64,000 nt of DNA, from contig JAQFVV010006199.1 of the NCBI GenBank assembly GCA_028023455.1, positions 5,962,972 through 6,026,971 of the forward strand, written 5' to 3'. The first letter of the stretch is position 1; every line of letters starts with the position of its first letter. The position numbers were made by a program, and so were the translations under genes. Shown one piece after another: positions 38,368 to 51,051 of the stretch. Origin of the DNA: Epiperipatus broadwayi. Its lineage: Eukaryota > Onychophora > Udeonychophora > Euonychophora > Peripatidae. Under the pieces are notes generated by a model that had not been told where the DNA came from, made no database searches, and worked only from the letters and a program-made list of their open reading frames with translations.

Positions 38368-41250
38368 AAATTATGACTAAAATAATTTTATACTATGTGT
38401 CATATTCTGAATAATGATTAACATTATTTAAATAAATAATATTATTTAAAATGTAATGTGCAAAATATGTAATATATTTAGTTCTGAATTCTGTAAAATT
38501 GGAACTTGTGGAGATAAGGAAATCAATAATAACACAGACAAAAGTTTGTAACAACAACTTTAACAAATTTATTTTTATATTTAAAAAAATAATTAGGTAC
38601 AAAAAATATTTACAATCTTAAAACAATACTTACAAATATTATATTAAAATTAAATATACAAATAGAATAAAAGAAAGATTGAATTTATAGATTTACAATT
38701 TTGAAATTCATAAATGAGTAAACTTTCACCCTGGCTTATGAATTTTAAAATTAAAATTACATAGCATGTATTAATTATTCAAAAATATTCTGTTATTTAT
38801 CCTACAATATTGTATTAGCTTATTCTAGGTTAATGAAAAGTAAACTTTAAAATAATGTTCATCCATGTATTAAATAATAATAATATTGCTTGGCACCATT
38901 CTACTTAAGATGTATGTTTCATGTTTTAAAAATATCAAATATAAAAAATAATTAAATAAAAGATAAGCATTCATTATACAGTAATATACTTCATTTATGT
39001 TTTACTGTAAAATATGCATTGCTTTATCAAAATGCTGTCAATTTATAAAAATCGAAAGCATCAAAAAAATATGTAAAAAAAATTATAAATTATGAATTGT
39101 TTATATTTCTTTTATCACCAAAAATATTTAGAAGAATTATGATTCTTTTATTATATTCACCATCAACATTATGTATTTACCATCATTTGTATTTTATCAC
39201 AATACCAAAAATTTATCTTTTCTTCTTCTAAACAAATCATCTTTTCTAAAATTATCCATTATTCATCTTTCAAAAATACTATACTACACAATGCTTTGCT
39301 AATGAAATTCAGATAGCGATACAATGCACATGACATAAAGGTATAACTAGAGTAAAGACCCAATAGTATAAAAATAATTCAATAAACCTCATGGAAATCA
39401 GTGTAAAGAAACAAAAGGTATGAATTCACCTAATACCTTTCAAAATAATGTCTTGGCTATCTCTCAGCACTTATAGATCATTAAAATATAAAATATCAAA
39501 AAAAACACTGTCCATGGAAAATACATACAAAGTACAGGGCTACATTATCTGTATTTGCACAATAACTTCTTAGATATAATATTAGCTCATTATCCTATCT
39601 TATTAACACATCCTACTATATAAGCATTCGAGGTTTCATTATTTTACTCCCTTGTCACTACCATTTAAATAATCTCAAATAGATTTAGACATTTAACATT
39701 GTAAAATAACTAAGCAAATTATACAATAATAAACAAAGTTACATATCACTTTATCCAACATATTCAACCATAACCACTATAAGAAAAGGTTCCACATCCA
39801 AACTTATCCACAAATACAAGTGAGATTTGATTTTAAAATATTCATTCAATATTCATGTTTTGAAATAAATATATGGTTTATCTAGCAAAGAATCATATCA
39901 AAATTATGATCATTTTATAAAGTTATAATGAACTTAATGATATAAAAAATATCCATATTTCTCATAGCTTATATCTCCTAATAAAATGTATATGTGTTAT
40001 CAACTCACACATCCCAAAGTTTAGGAACCAGATGTGATGGGCTGGAGTTTTTATCACAAGAGAGGGGAAATGCAACTCACTATGGTCAGGCCTAGGTTTT
40101 TTTGGTAGGATGCTGTGAATGATGTGATAAAGTATCTAACCTATAATCGTATCTACCTCCAATGGGCTAGCTCTCTGTTTACACATTAAATTTAGATACA
40201 ATTTGGGCTAGTTTATCCATACCTCATCCCTCCTTCAAGCTCCATTATGCTTCAGTATTTGAACTCACAAAGAAATCTGCATTCAGCTCTCTTCAGGAGT
40301 GAACTTACACTAGATAGCTACTATTGCATTTGTATAGGTTCCAATTGGTTTAAAGATCCATCCAAGCATATTATTATGTTATTATATGAATGAAATATGT
40401 GTGTATGTGTATTCTCAGTTATCGGTTGATGAATAAATGCATAAATCATTTTGATAAACTAGAGACTAGTTTAATGTAAATCAAGTTAACATTTATTAAA
40501 TAACAAAACAAAAAGAATTTAAAACTTTTTAACATGATAAAACAATGTGATTGTGTGCGTCAAGGATGTATTTCTACCATATCAAAAATTAAATATGTTT
40601 ACTATTCCATACCTTACCCATGGTAGAAATATATAACATGGCACTAATTATTTACAAAGCAAATAAAATAAAGTAGAAATTTTTTTATTAAATCGACCGC
40701 AAAACTAACTAGCTAATTTTCAATACTATACAGGTATATCTGTAATAGTCATGTCCAATTCAAATCAGTGATGTTCCTTCTTCTTTGTGGACCCCCTATC
40801 TATGTACAGATTCCCTATGGTTGATAGAAAAGAATATGTACAAGATTAGTCACTTATACAGAAAAATAAATATAAACAATTGTTAATTAATAATGAACAA
40901 ATAACACAAACTCTGTCCTATAATAAGTGTATGTGCTTAATATGGAATAATCTCAAATATCTTATCTTCTTTCATATTATGATGATGATCAATGTCTGAT
41001 CATTATGGAGGAAATGCTGACCTAAACTTTAACATAAAAGAAAATTTTATCTAACTTAATAATCCCCCCCTTCATTTTGTTGCCTTCATTTATAATGGAC
41101 TCTCCCAACTTGTAGACACACTCCCAAGTGTGGAGATAAAATAAAATTAGAATTTCAAAAACATATATATATATAAATATGCATAATAAAATCAAAACTT
41201 TCATTAGATGTTCATGGTTAATGTCCATGAGTTTGGCAATAATGTCTTTT
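38368..41250. other. AT-rich stretch, no gene seen
   Basis: No gene recognised. A less A/T-rich patch at about 40010-40340 has no open frame. Short frames at 38393-38602 and 41022-41228 lack family features. Confidence 0.5.
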
Positions 41251-41262
41251 ATATGGATTCAG

Positions 41263-44200
41263 GCTGCAGAAAGGAGTTTTGCTATTAACTGAAAGGAGAC
41301 CCTTTGATTCCTCTTGGAGGCCTTAAAGGAACCGAGCAGGGCAAATTCCTAATGTCCTCCATATGTTCTTGTCGTTGCAGCTGTTATTACTATGTGATTA
41401 TTCATATAGTATACGAACATGGATGGGCTGCTCACCAACACACATTAGCCAGCGTGGTGAGTTTATTGGCTTTTTACCTCTGAGTTTAAGATCAAGAAAC
41501 ACCATGGTCTTTCTTCTCAGTGCCTGATAAGGCAGAATGAATGTTTGTGTAAATGATAAATATTTTTCCAATACATATATACAATTATGACAGACAAAAA
41601 TAAAACATGGCCCTTATTCCCAGGAGGCTGTAAAGTCACCAACCAAGGCAGCGGTTGGTGGCCGAAGGTGGAGGGTGCTAAGAATCCCCTGATTGCGGAC
41701 CCAGGCTGCCATTTGATGACGACTTTTTATTTAGGTACTTACAACTGCAGATCACTTTCAAGTGAAGGAAGATTGCAAGAATTAGAAGAAGAACTCTCTT
41801 ATATTAAATGGGACATTATTGGACTTTGTGAAGTTAGAAGAAAAGGTGAAGAGACAATTGATTTAAAAAGTGGACATATACTCTATTAAAAAGGCACAAA
41901 TATTGGAAATACAAGTGGAGTAGGATTCATTATAAATAAAAAGTGGAAGAACAATATTGTGGAGATTGATGGTGTATCGGACAGAGTGGCAAGATTAGTT
42001 ATACAACTTAATAGCAGATACCAAATGCAGATAATTCAGGTTTATGCCCCAACAAGTTCTCATAATGATGAAGTAGTAGAAGATTTTTATATGGATGTAC
42101 AAAAGGCTTTTGATCAGAGTAAACACGATTTTAAAATTGTTATGGGAGACTTTAATGCTAGAATTGGTAAAAAAATGAAAGATGAAAGTGCTGTGGGTAA
42201 TTTTGGTTATGGTAATAGAAATGAGAGAGGACATAGACTTGTGGAATTTGCAGAAAAAGAAAAACTTTATATTATGAATTCTTTTTTTGAGAAAAATGTT
42301 AAAAGGAAATGGACATGGAAGCATCCAAATGAAGGTACAGCAGAATTGGATTATATTTTGACTAACAGGAAATACATATTTCAAGATTGTAATGTTCTTA
42401 ATAAATTTAACACAGGAAGTGATCATCAATTAGTAAGGTGTAAGATACGTGTTAATGTAAAACTAGAGAGACAAAAATTATTAAGAAAAACAATATTTAC
42501 AGTTGATATTCCTAATCTTCAGAAGCATTCTAATGAATTTAAATTAGAACTTACAAATCGGTTTCAAGTATTAGTAGATTTTGAACATGATTCAGATTTG
42601 AATGAAATTAATATGAAAATAACTGATACACTTTTGAAAACTGCAACAAAGATAGCTGGTAGAAAGAAACAGCAATTGACCAATAAAATTTCTACTGAGA
42701 CTAGAGAATTTATGAAGAAAAGAAGGAATATGAAGATATACAAAAATGATGCATTAAAAAGAATTGAATATCTCGAATTTTGTAAAATGGTGCGGAAAAG
42801 AGTTGAAAATGATATAAGAAAGTATAACTGTGAACTAGCAAGGAAAGCTGTAGAAGAAAATAAAAGTCTTAAGAATGTAAAACAACATTTTGGTATTGGT
42901 AGAAAATTTATATCTGCAATAAGAAAAAAAGATGGAATTATTACTAAAAGGAGAGATGACATCATGAAATTGGTAGAAGATTTTTATCAAGAATTATATA
43001 GTAATAAAGAACAAGTACCTCCTATATCTATTACATCTTCCAAATTGCCCAGAATTTTAAATGAAGAAGTGAGACATGCAATTAAATGTATGAAGAAAGG
43101 AAAGGCTCCAGGTAATGATGGAATTATAATTGATATATTAAAAGAAGCAGGTGAAGAAATAGAAAATTTTTTAGCAAAGTTATATACCAAATGTCTAAAT
43201 GATAAAGATGTACCGGATGATTTGAAGAATGCAGTAATAATATTAATATTTAAAAAAGGTGATAAAGAAGATATTAGAAATTACAGACCTATCAGCCTTT
43301 TATCAGTTTTATATAAAATTTTTACCAAGATAATTACTACTCGTCTACAGAGAACATTGGATTTCCACCAACCAAGAGAACAAGCCAGATTTAAAAGTGG
43401 TTTTAGTACAGTAGATCATATCCAGGTATTGAGGGAAGTTATAGAAAGAACAAATGAATATGAGTTGCCATTATGCTTAGTATTGTAGATTATGAAAAGG
43501 CATTTGATTCTATAAACATTTCTTCAGTGATTAAAGCATTAGATCATCAAGGTATAGATCTAGGATATTGTCATATTTTAAAGAATATTTATAAAAATGA
43601 AACAGCAACAATTAGATTACATAATGACACTGGGAAAGTCAACATTGAGAAAGGTGTAAAACAAGGTGACTCCATATCTCCAAAACTTTTTACAGCAGTG
43701 CTGCATGAAGTATTTTGTGGATTAAAATGGGAAACTAAAGGAGTGAAAGTAAATGGTGATTATTTAAGTCATTTAGATTTCGCAGATGATGTAGTTGTTT
43801 TTGCAAATAATGCTTCAGATCTGCAGGAAATGTTGCAGGAATTATCAGATGAAAGTAGGAAAGTAGAACTAAAGATAAATGTTAAAAGACTAAAGTAATG
43901 TTTAATCTATTTGCTCAAAATATGAAAATAAAGATTGATTATGATGAATTAGAAGAAGTTGACAGTAACAAATACCTTGGTCAGATTATTAATACAGATG
44001 GAAACATAATGGAGGAAATTAATCATAGTACTTGGTTGGAGTGCTTTTGGTAGAAATAACTTGATACTAAAAGGAAATATGCCTATGTGTTTGAAAAGGA
44101 AGGTTTTTAACAAATGTGTTTTACCAGTTCTTACTTATGGATCTGAGACTTGGACACTTAATAGAAGAGCAATTCAGAGACTTCAGACCACTCAAAGAAG

Positions 44201-44548
44201 TATGGAGAGATGTATGTTGGGAGTAACAAGAAGAGATCGTAAACGCAATGTATGGGTAAGAGAACAAACAGGTGTTACTGACCTCATTGAAAAAATTAAA
44301 AGATTGAAGTGGAGTTGGGCTGGACATATTTTTAGAAGAGATGATAATAGATGGACAATTGAAATTTTAAACTGGATTCCAAGAGATTGTAAAAGATCCA
44401 GGAAGAGACCACATGTGAGATGGATGGATGAAATAAGAAAGTGTGCAGGGGTGATGTGGAGAAGAGAAGCTAAAGATCGGAGAAGATGGATTAAACTTGG
44501 AGAGACCTTCATCCTGCAGTGGATTGATAATGGTTGATAATGGTGATG
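41263..44548 (+). mobile_element. Near full-length RTE-type LINE retrotransposon
   Basis: About 3.3 kb, the usual size of RTE elements, with a GC-richer 5' leader (41263-41586), one long ORF region and a short TGATAATGGTGATGAT tail right after the stop. Candidate target-site duplications ATATGGATTCAG (41251-41262) and ATATGGATACAG (44549-44560) match at 11 of 12 positions and set the borders. The 5' leader lacks frames of its own but includes a well-preserved block running into the ORF (GGTTGGTGGCCGAAGGTGGA). RTE LINEs lack a separate ORF1 and insert by target-primed reverse transcription. Confidence 0.85.
41587..44537 (+). pseudogene. RTE ORF2: AP-endonuclease plus reverse transcriptase, inactivated
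   Basis: Domain order: AP-endonuclease, with GTYNCRSL and catalytic IGLCEVRR in the first open piece (41587-41889) and QVYAPT, MGDFNARIG and GSDHQLV in the next (41959-43488, residues 28-156). The RT follows, with GKAPGNDG, RPISLLSVLYKIF, VDYEKAFDS (motif A), GVKQGDSISPKLF (motif B) and LDFADDVVVF (motif C) in 43473-43898. The C-terminal domain with TYGSETW and WSWAGHIFRR is in 44061-44537. All catalytic residues I can place are present. Lesions: a stop at 41887-41889, a 1-bp loss near 43485, a 1-bp loss near 43889 and a net 5-bp loss near 44030, the last two judged against the copy at 37.7-38.0 kb. Few lesions over 3 kb imply a fairly young insertion. The protein would nick target DNA and copy its own RNA at the nick. 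Confidence 0.9.
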
Positions 44549-44560
44549 ATATGGATACAG

Positions 44561-46480
44561 TCTCTCTCTTTGGATCACTCTTCTTCAGTAAATTATTTAT
44601 CACTCACTGGAATTCCTCAGCAATGCATGGAAATAATATTACATCCATTTTCTGCAGTTGCTCTCCTCTTCAATCCATTTAGACATTTAGTGTAGGACAT
44701 TTGGTGTTTCTTTAGGCATTATACAGGTAAGTTGATTAAGTCATTGCACTACCAGGGTCAGGACAGTAGTGCTCAGCCCTATGGTATTGTTAATTTAGCC
44801 AGAATACAGTGCACAGCAGCTTATAAAGATTTAACTTTTCTTGATTTGCTATTTGGCATTTAATGGCTTGTTTAAAAAAAAGTTACTTCATCATTTTATT
44901 TAAATGATGGTGATATTCTATTTCTTCTTTATCTGTGTTTGAATAATAGTGCAGTTTTTCGAATATCAGTTTAAAATCAGTTCAGTTGTTTTATTAAACC
45001 ACATGAACTTATCGAACTTTCTCATTTTAAATGTTGTTTGTAATTTTCTATAGTTTTGTGCTAAGAAAATTATATGGATAATTCAGAATATTCAAACAAG
45101 TCATCCATCTTCTTTGGCATTTGAACATTTGGTCTTAGGATGTTGGTTTATATAGTTAATGCACTATTTGAAAAATAACAAAAGACAATGGAAATGAACT
45201 TGGTTTGCTTTTATCATGCTCCTTTGACATTGCTGTGGTTGCTTATTGTTGTGCATATTACATTGGTTGTAGTTAAAAAATAAAATTATATAACAGAATT
45301 CTAATTTTATTTTCCACACTTGGTTTCTTAGAGATTGGCTTGACATTGGGTCATCACTGTTTACTAAGTCTATGTCTCAATTCATGATGTACAACACATT
45401 GATAATTAATTCATTGTTGATATATATATATTTGAATGATTTCTTTAACTGGGCTTTTATTTTTCATTAAGTAAGAGAAATTAATTTCCTTATGACATTT
45501 GTTTAGCTTGGTATTTAATAAAGCAAACATTCATCATGCATGCATATATATATATTGTGCCCTTTTGTATGGGTCACCATTTAATTTTTGTGCTAATCTA
45601 TTAAAAATTTTAAATTTAAGATATATTTGAATATGTGATGTTAATTTTGCTTATGGTAATATTTCAAGGGGTTTAATTAAGGCAATCTATGAGTATTTGA
45701 TATGTGAAATTGTGCTGATATAAAGAGAGACATTTTAAATGATGATGATTATAATATATAATTGGGAAAATGGCCATAATCAATACTGCATTAATATATT
45801 TAATAAATGGGTATTTAAAGCTAAAAGTGTTTAAAAGACAAGTAAGATTAAATACATATATTTATTGTTGATAAAATAATATTATAAGAGAATATAAATA
45901 TTATTAATTATTATAAGTACTTAAATAGAAGATTAATATTTGATTTTAATAATATTGGATAATTATTTTAAAATCTATTAGAATATCTTATTTATTTAAA
46001 AAATATTTATTTTAAAAAATGCAATTGTTTATTTTTAGACGATGACAAGCGTTTCTTGTGTTGTAGAGAACAGATGTTAATTAAATAAACACACACATGC
46101 TTGGAAGTTGTTTAATAAAGTTGCATAACTATTTTAAAAAAAAAATCATGTTATAAAATTTATAAATAATACGTGAGCTATCACGAGATAAAATAAAGAT
46201 AAATAAATGTAGAATATTAAATCTGATTTTAGAATATTGCTTTAAAAATATAACGTATAAAAAGACTTAGTGTATTTTAAATAATTTTATAAAAGTTAAA
46301 ATTAAAATCAAGTAGGTAAAAATATTTTTAAGGAGATATTTTATGGATTTAAATAAATGATAAAGATTATTTTAGAAATTTAATAATGTAATAAATATTA
46401 AATATTAAATAAGTCATTATTTATTTTTAATTTTGTGTTGTTGGTAAATATGTAAATAAGCCAGCAAATTGATTGTTTAA
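44561..46480. other. AT-rich stretch, no gene seen
   Basis: Flank of the LINE. A less A/T-rich patch at 44690-44830 shows no open frame. A short (AT)n lies near 45545. Nothing else recognised. Confidence 0.5.
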
Positions 46481-46485
46481 ATGTA

Positions 46486-46550
46486 CCAATCAAATGGGAA
46501 GTTTCTTCCGGTATAAAAGCTCAGTTCAATTGTTAGGAGAGGACTTCGTG
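46486..46550 (+). promoter_or_regulatory. Promoter-like CCAAT and TATA box
   Basis: CCAAT at 46486-46490 is followed by TATAAAA at 46512-46518 within the GC-richer context CCGGTATAAAAGCTCAG. A transcription start would be expected near 46540-46550. No open frame follows. It could be the promoter of a retroelement terminal repeat or a non-coding transcript, or chance in A/T-rich DNA. Confidence 0.3.
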
Positions 46551-48858
46551 ATTGATTTTTCAAGTTAATTGTGTTATTAAAAATAGCAAAGTAAATTTGA
46601 TAGACGCTCTCAAAATCAATTTTAAAATTACAAGAGTGTTATTATAAATAATTTATAAAAGTTTTAAATGATAGACATGCAGTGTTAACTTAATTTTTCC
46701 CTATCGGTCGTCTTTATTTAGGCTCAATTTGCAAGCAAATAATCATGGAAACATCATATATGGTGAAAATATATCGGAAGCTTTACCTTAGAAATATGAC
46801 AAACGCTGGATTAGTTCGGAAATTTACAAGATGGAGAAAAGTAGTATTTTGGACAGTATATAATTTTAAAAGCTAATTACTATTGCTTATTAGAAAATAG
46901 ATATTTTAAAGAATAAATACTTTTGTGTAAAGAAAGTATTTTTGCAAGCTATAAATTTAAATGTATATCTTGAGTAAAGATATTGGAAATAAAAGTAGTT
47001 TTATAAATACTTGCCTTGTTAAGTCTTTATGTTTAAAAGACTGAATGTTGATAATTTTAAAAGCAAGTCAATTGAAATATAATTAGCTAAAAATCTTAAT
47101 ATAATAAAATTATTATATTGAAATAATTTAAACGCAGGTCGTTTATAAATAAAGAAGCTTATTCTTACCTGGATATTTTATTAAGAAATGCGCAAGTAAT
47201 AAGTGGACGTCCCAGTCAATTTAAAATAATTAAATGATAATTTTTCATAAACTATAGACTAATTTAAAATAATAACTTTGAATAATATTCTAGAAAGAAT
47301 TAAAACAGGATCCTATAAACTATTTTAATTTGTTTTATTTCTTATGGAAAATTAACTTTTATTTTGTTTAAAAAGAACGTTTCGTTTTTCATAAACTTTT
47401 AAAAAACACGTGGTGAACCGGAAACAGGAAATGGTGTTCTAGTGAATATGTGCCTACGATTAAAGAACTTTATGGTTAAAAGAAAACATCGCTGGAATTA
47501 CGTAATATGAATTCTGTTTATTTATCTAATATAAAATTTAAATATTATTAATCTATTAAAAATAAGATAGGTACATTTCTTAAAATAGTAACTAAAAATA
47601 ATATAATAATTAATTGCATAAGTTTATTTTATAATTAATATAACACGGAATATGTTAAAGAATGATCGTGAGTGTAAATGTGAATTATTTTTTATGAAGC
47701 TGTAATTCCGAAGATTATTGGAAGATGGACTGTACATTAAATCATTATTGATGGTAAAAATTGTATAATAATAATAATTTTGATGTATTAATATGTTTTC
47801 TTTAGATCAACCAAATATTGTGTTAATTTGAATGAATGTATGATTATTTTAAAAATATACACACATTATATTGGTAGTAACAGTTTTATTTAAATATGCA
47901 TAATTTGAATTTATGATATAAATACGATACAACATTACATAAGAAGCTTAGAAATAATTATATGATTCTTTCGTAAATAAATTTTAATATTTTGTTTATG
48001 TTATAGTATTAGAATTATATTTGTTATTCATAAGTAATTATTTTATTGCAAGTTAGGAAGAGATTTAAAAGTCTATATTTTATTTGGTTTTATTCGAGAA
48101 ATTAAGTTAAGTTTTATGTAGAAGTTTATATTTGAGTTGGAGATTTACTGAATATAGATGATGAAGTATCAATAGTATGGATAATTAGTATTTATTTAAA
48201 TTGATGATTGTTTTCCCGGAAAGTTTAAATAAGTTTAAAAGAATGTTTTGTAGATAGAAATTCATTAAGAAGGAGTAGTATAACACATAAAGTAAAGTAA
48301 TAATTTCACATAGAAAAGAATCATAGAATTTATCTAATATAATACTTTATGAGTTTGAAATTGATTAATAATTTAAATATTATTATTTTTTAACAGTACA
48401 TATATGTAATGCATATTTGATAAAACATGTAACATGAATTGTATTAAATGAAATATAAATTATAATCAGTTATTTTATTACATTACAAAGATACATTAGT
48501 TTATACATGTATGATATTAAAGTAGTATTAATAGTAAAGTGAACACATACTAGTACATGATGAAATAAGTAACAGTAATACTTAAGTGATGTAGCAATTT
48601 AATTAGTAAAGTTTAATTGTTTACATATGCTACATAAATATTAATTTACATAAATTTTTCTGTGTAATAATTGAAGTTCACTGATATTTATTTAAAGTCT
48701 AAGTTCTGAAAACATACTTCAATGTTATTAATACAGCATTTTAAAGGATGTATAATTACTTATTAGGAGTATGAATTAATAACAGTGTAAACATATTGTA
48801 TTATTATTTTTTTATTTTATTTTCTTTGTTTTCATAATTTTGAACTGTAAATATTGTA
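46551..48858. other. Gene-less stretch between promoter-like and poly(A)-like sites
   Basis: No open frame over 60 codons. Scattered GC-richer islands occur (about 46680-46810, 47170-47215, 47405-47510, 47640-47730) amid A/T-rich sequence. Could be a long retroelement terminal repeat or ordinary intergenic DNA. Confidence 0.4.
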
Positions 48859-48959
48859 AATAAATTTTTTAGTTGAAGTTAATGTAAATAAACTTGTTTA
48901 ATTTGTTTTAAAAGTGTGTCGAGTTCATTATTTTACACCACAGCATTTGACAGCAGATA
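48859..48959 (+). promoter_or_regulatory. Polyadenylation-like signals and LTR-end-like sequence
   Basis: AATAAA occurs at 48859-48864 and 48888-48893. They are followed by GTGTGTCGAGTTCATTATTT, then ACACCACA and CATTTGACAGCAGATAA. A poly(A) signal, a stretch ending in ACA and then a conserved-looking GC-richer block resembles the 3' border of a Ty3-like LTR with a following primer-binding region. No gag or pol follows, so this remains weak. Confidence 0.25.
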
Positions 48960-49259
48960 ATTTGAATAAACATGATATTTGCACAATGTGAATTTATTAA
49001 TATTATTTTAGAAATAAATACAATACTTTCCTGATTATCATTTATGAGAATTGATTGACATTATTACATCATATTACAATGGTCATAGAGTAATTATCAT
49101 GCATAATATAAGAGTACAATATTATTTATTGCCACAGATTATTGAATTATAAGATTTTGATTTATTCCAAAATTAAGATGTTATATGAAAATAAAAGATA
49201 TACATATGATTATTTATTTAATGATTATTGATATAACAGAAATAGAGAAGATTAGGTTA

Positions 49260-49798
49260 TACTCTAAGATTAGTATTATTATTATTATTAAAATAAGTTA
49301 GGTGTATTTAGGTTTGATGTAAAATCCCATATCATACTTATTTACATGAGTTATCATTACTTTAAGATAATTAGAAGAACCTGAGATTATTTAATTATAT
49401 TTTAAAAATTAAAAGTTAAGATTTATTTGTTTATTATTATTATTAAAGATAGTTTATTTTATTTTAAAGTCATAAGAATGCTGTAGATATAGTATTAAGT
49501 TAATAAGGAGGTAATAGTATTCTTATGCCATTGAGACAATGTCTTGGGAGATATTGACTCAATGTAAATCTACTTATTACTTTGTAACCTTACTTCACAG
49601 TCTCATGATTTTGATAAATACTTATTTAATTAATACATAATAAAGAAGTATATTGATTTTGATAATTGATAATAAATTTAATTAGAATATGATAATATAA
49701 AAGTATATTAAAGATAGATATGCAAATTATTATTAAGCATAACAATTCAATTGAGCTAGTCGTACTTCAAACTATATTATACATCGAGAAGTAAGGGT

Positions 49799-49801
<3 letters not shown>
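49260..49801 (+). repeat. Dispersed repeat X, plus-strand copy
   Basis: This matches the reverse complement of 36980-37490 in a collinear series of blocks. Its right end, GGGTACA, passes directly into the (AT)n tract and then the PLE. No coding frame; class unknown. Confidence 0.65.

Positions 49802-49850
<49 letters not shown>
49802..49850. repeat. (AT)n microsatellite
   Basis: A pure dinucleotide tract at the junction of repeat X and the PLE. A shorter (AT) tract lies beyond the other side of the PLE at about 51446-51468. Confidence 0.95.
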
Positions 49851-49854
<4 letters not shown>

Positions 49855-50019
49855 TTCAAAACAATACAATAATTAATACAGTAACAATATTTTAAACAAA
49901 CAAATATATACCAATTTAATAGAAGTACTTTCAACTATCTATGTAGTCGTTGTCAACTAGACTCAAATTGTATTAGAAAAAACCGTTACAAATGTAAACA
50001 AAAAGTAATACGTCCTACA

Positions 50020-51051
50020 TCAATTTTCCCACAATTCATTAATTTTTATATTGGCTGCCTGTCTATTTATCAACTGTTGCTTTTCACTTTTTATTAACAT
50101 AGCTTCTTTAATTTTGCGTTTATTATTATTTCTTTCAATACACAGAATTTTAACTTTATTAAAATCAAAATCAAAACCATAATTACATGTTACATTATGA
50201 TCAAAAAATACTGATGGTGATACATCATCATTTCTAACATTCTCTTGTCTTGATTTTTGCACTCGTTTATATAACAACAAATGCTCCCTTGATCTTTTCT
50301 CCAATGTACATCGAGATTCCCCAATATATGCCTTTCCACAAACACATAGCCATTTATATATTGCACAACTTTGATTTAAAATACTACACCTATTTTTTGA
50401 ATTATTTATTAATCTATTTAAATTAGGAGTAGTATAAAATGCAACTCGACATATATTATTATATATCTGTTTTATAAATTTAATCTGTTCATTACAAATA
50501 AATGGTATTGATATCCAAGTACATTTTATTTTATCAATATCTATAGCATCTAAAATATTTCTATTATTATTAAACTTAGTAACAATATTATAAATTAATT
50601 TATGATCATATCCAACATTTAACAAATCCATAATAAATACATTTATGTTACTTATTTTATCAGAACTATATTTACATAATTTATTATTCCTAAATAAAAA
50701 TGATTTTAAACCGGATAATTTATGTGCTATTGGCACATTTGAATACCAAGGAATATATCCTCTTTTTTCAATATCTTTTATTACCATACAATAATCTAAT
50801 TTATTTTTATTACGTGTAACTTTAATATCTAAATACTGAATTGACTTTTTTTCTTCAAAAGATTTACTCCATTTTAAACCTTCTAAACTATTTAATTCAT
50901 TGAATAATACATTTATAATATCTAAACTTCCACAAACGAAAACATCATCAACATACCTGTAATAAATTTTAATACCTTGGCAATATATATTAGTATTAAG
51001 AATTATATCTTCATATCTTGATACCACAAAACTACAGTATTTTTTGATCAT
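50020..51051 (-). CDS. PLE RT/GIY-YIG endonuclease, 5'-truncated but uninterrupted
   Basis: 343 codons without a stop. Residues 31-36 (YRYVDD) are RT motif C with both catalytic aspartates. KSIQYLDIKV (69-78) is the next conserved RT block, and residues 98-160 (RGYIPWYSNVPIAHKLSG onward, with VGYDHKLIYN) match the thumb-like region of PLE reverse transcriptases. The GIY-YIG nuclease occupies about 222-320: cysteines at 222, 229, 236 and 238 (possible zinc-binding), AIYKWLC (GIY box), KAYIGES (YIG box), the arginine-rich TLEKRSREH, and the conserved glutamate in KEAMLI (316). RT motifs upstream of C, including A and B, are missing, so polymerase activity is impossible. The first five or so residues come from the inverted arm, so the Met is not a native start. 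Only the nuclease half could fold as a complete domain. Confidence 0.85.
   Translation of the reverse strand: MIKKYCSFVVSRYEDIILNTNIYCQGIKIYYRYVDDVFVCGSLDIINVLFNELNSLEGLKWSKSFEEKKSIQYLDIKVTRNKNKLDYCMVIKDIEKRGYIPWYSNVPIAHKLSGLKSFLFRNNKLCKYSSDKISNINVFIMDLLNVGYDHKLIYNIVTKFNNNRNILDAIDIDKIKCTWISIPFICNEQIKFIKQIYNNICRVAFYTTPNLNRLINNSKNRCSILNQSCAIYKWLCVCGKAYIGESRCTLEKRSREHLLLYKRVQKSRQENVRNDDVSPSVFFDHNVTCNYGFDFDFNKVKILCIERNNNKRKIKEAMLIKSEKQQLINRQAANIKINELWEN

Noticed and set aside
41995-42965. Long minus-strand open frames opposite the LINE
   Set aside because: They are complements of the RTE ORF. The plus strand has EN and RT motifs; the minus translations are hydrophobic and without family features.
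44121-44603. Three minus-strand open frames over the LINE C-terminus
   Set aside because: Antisense shadows of the conserved RTE C-terminal domain, which is the real coding strand.
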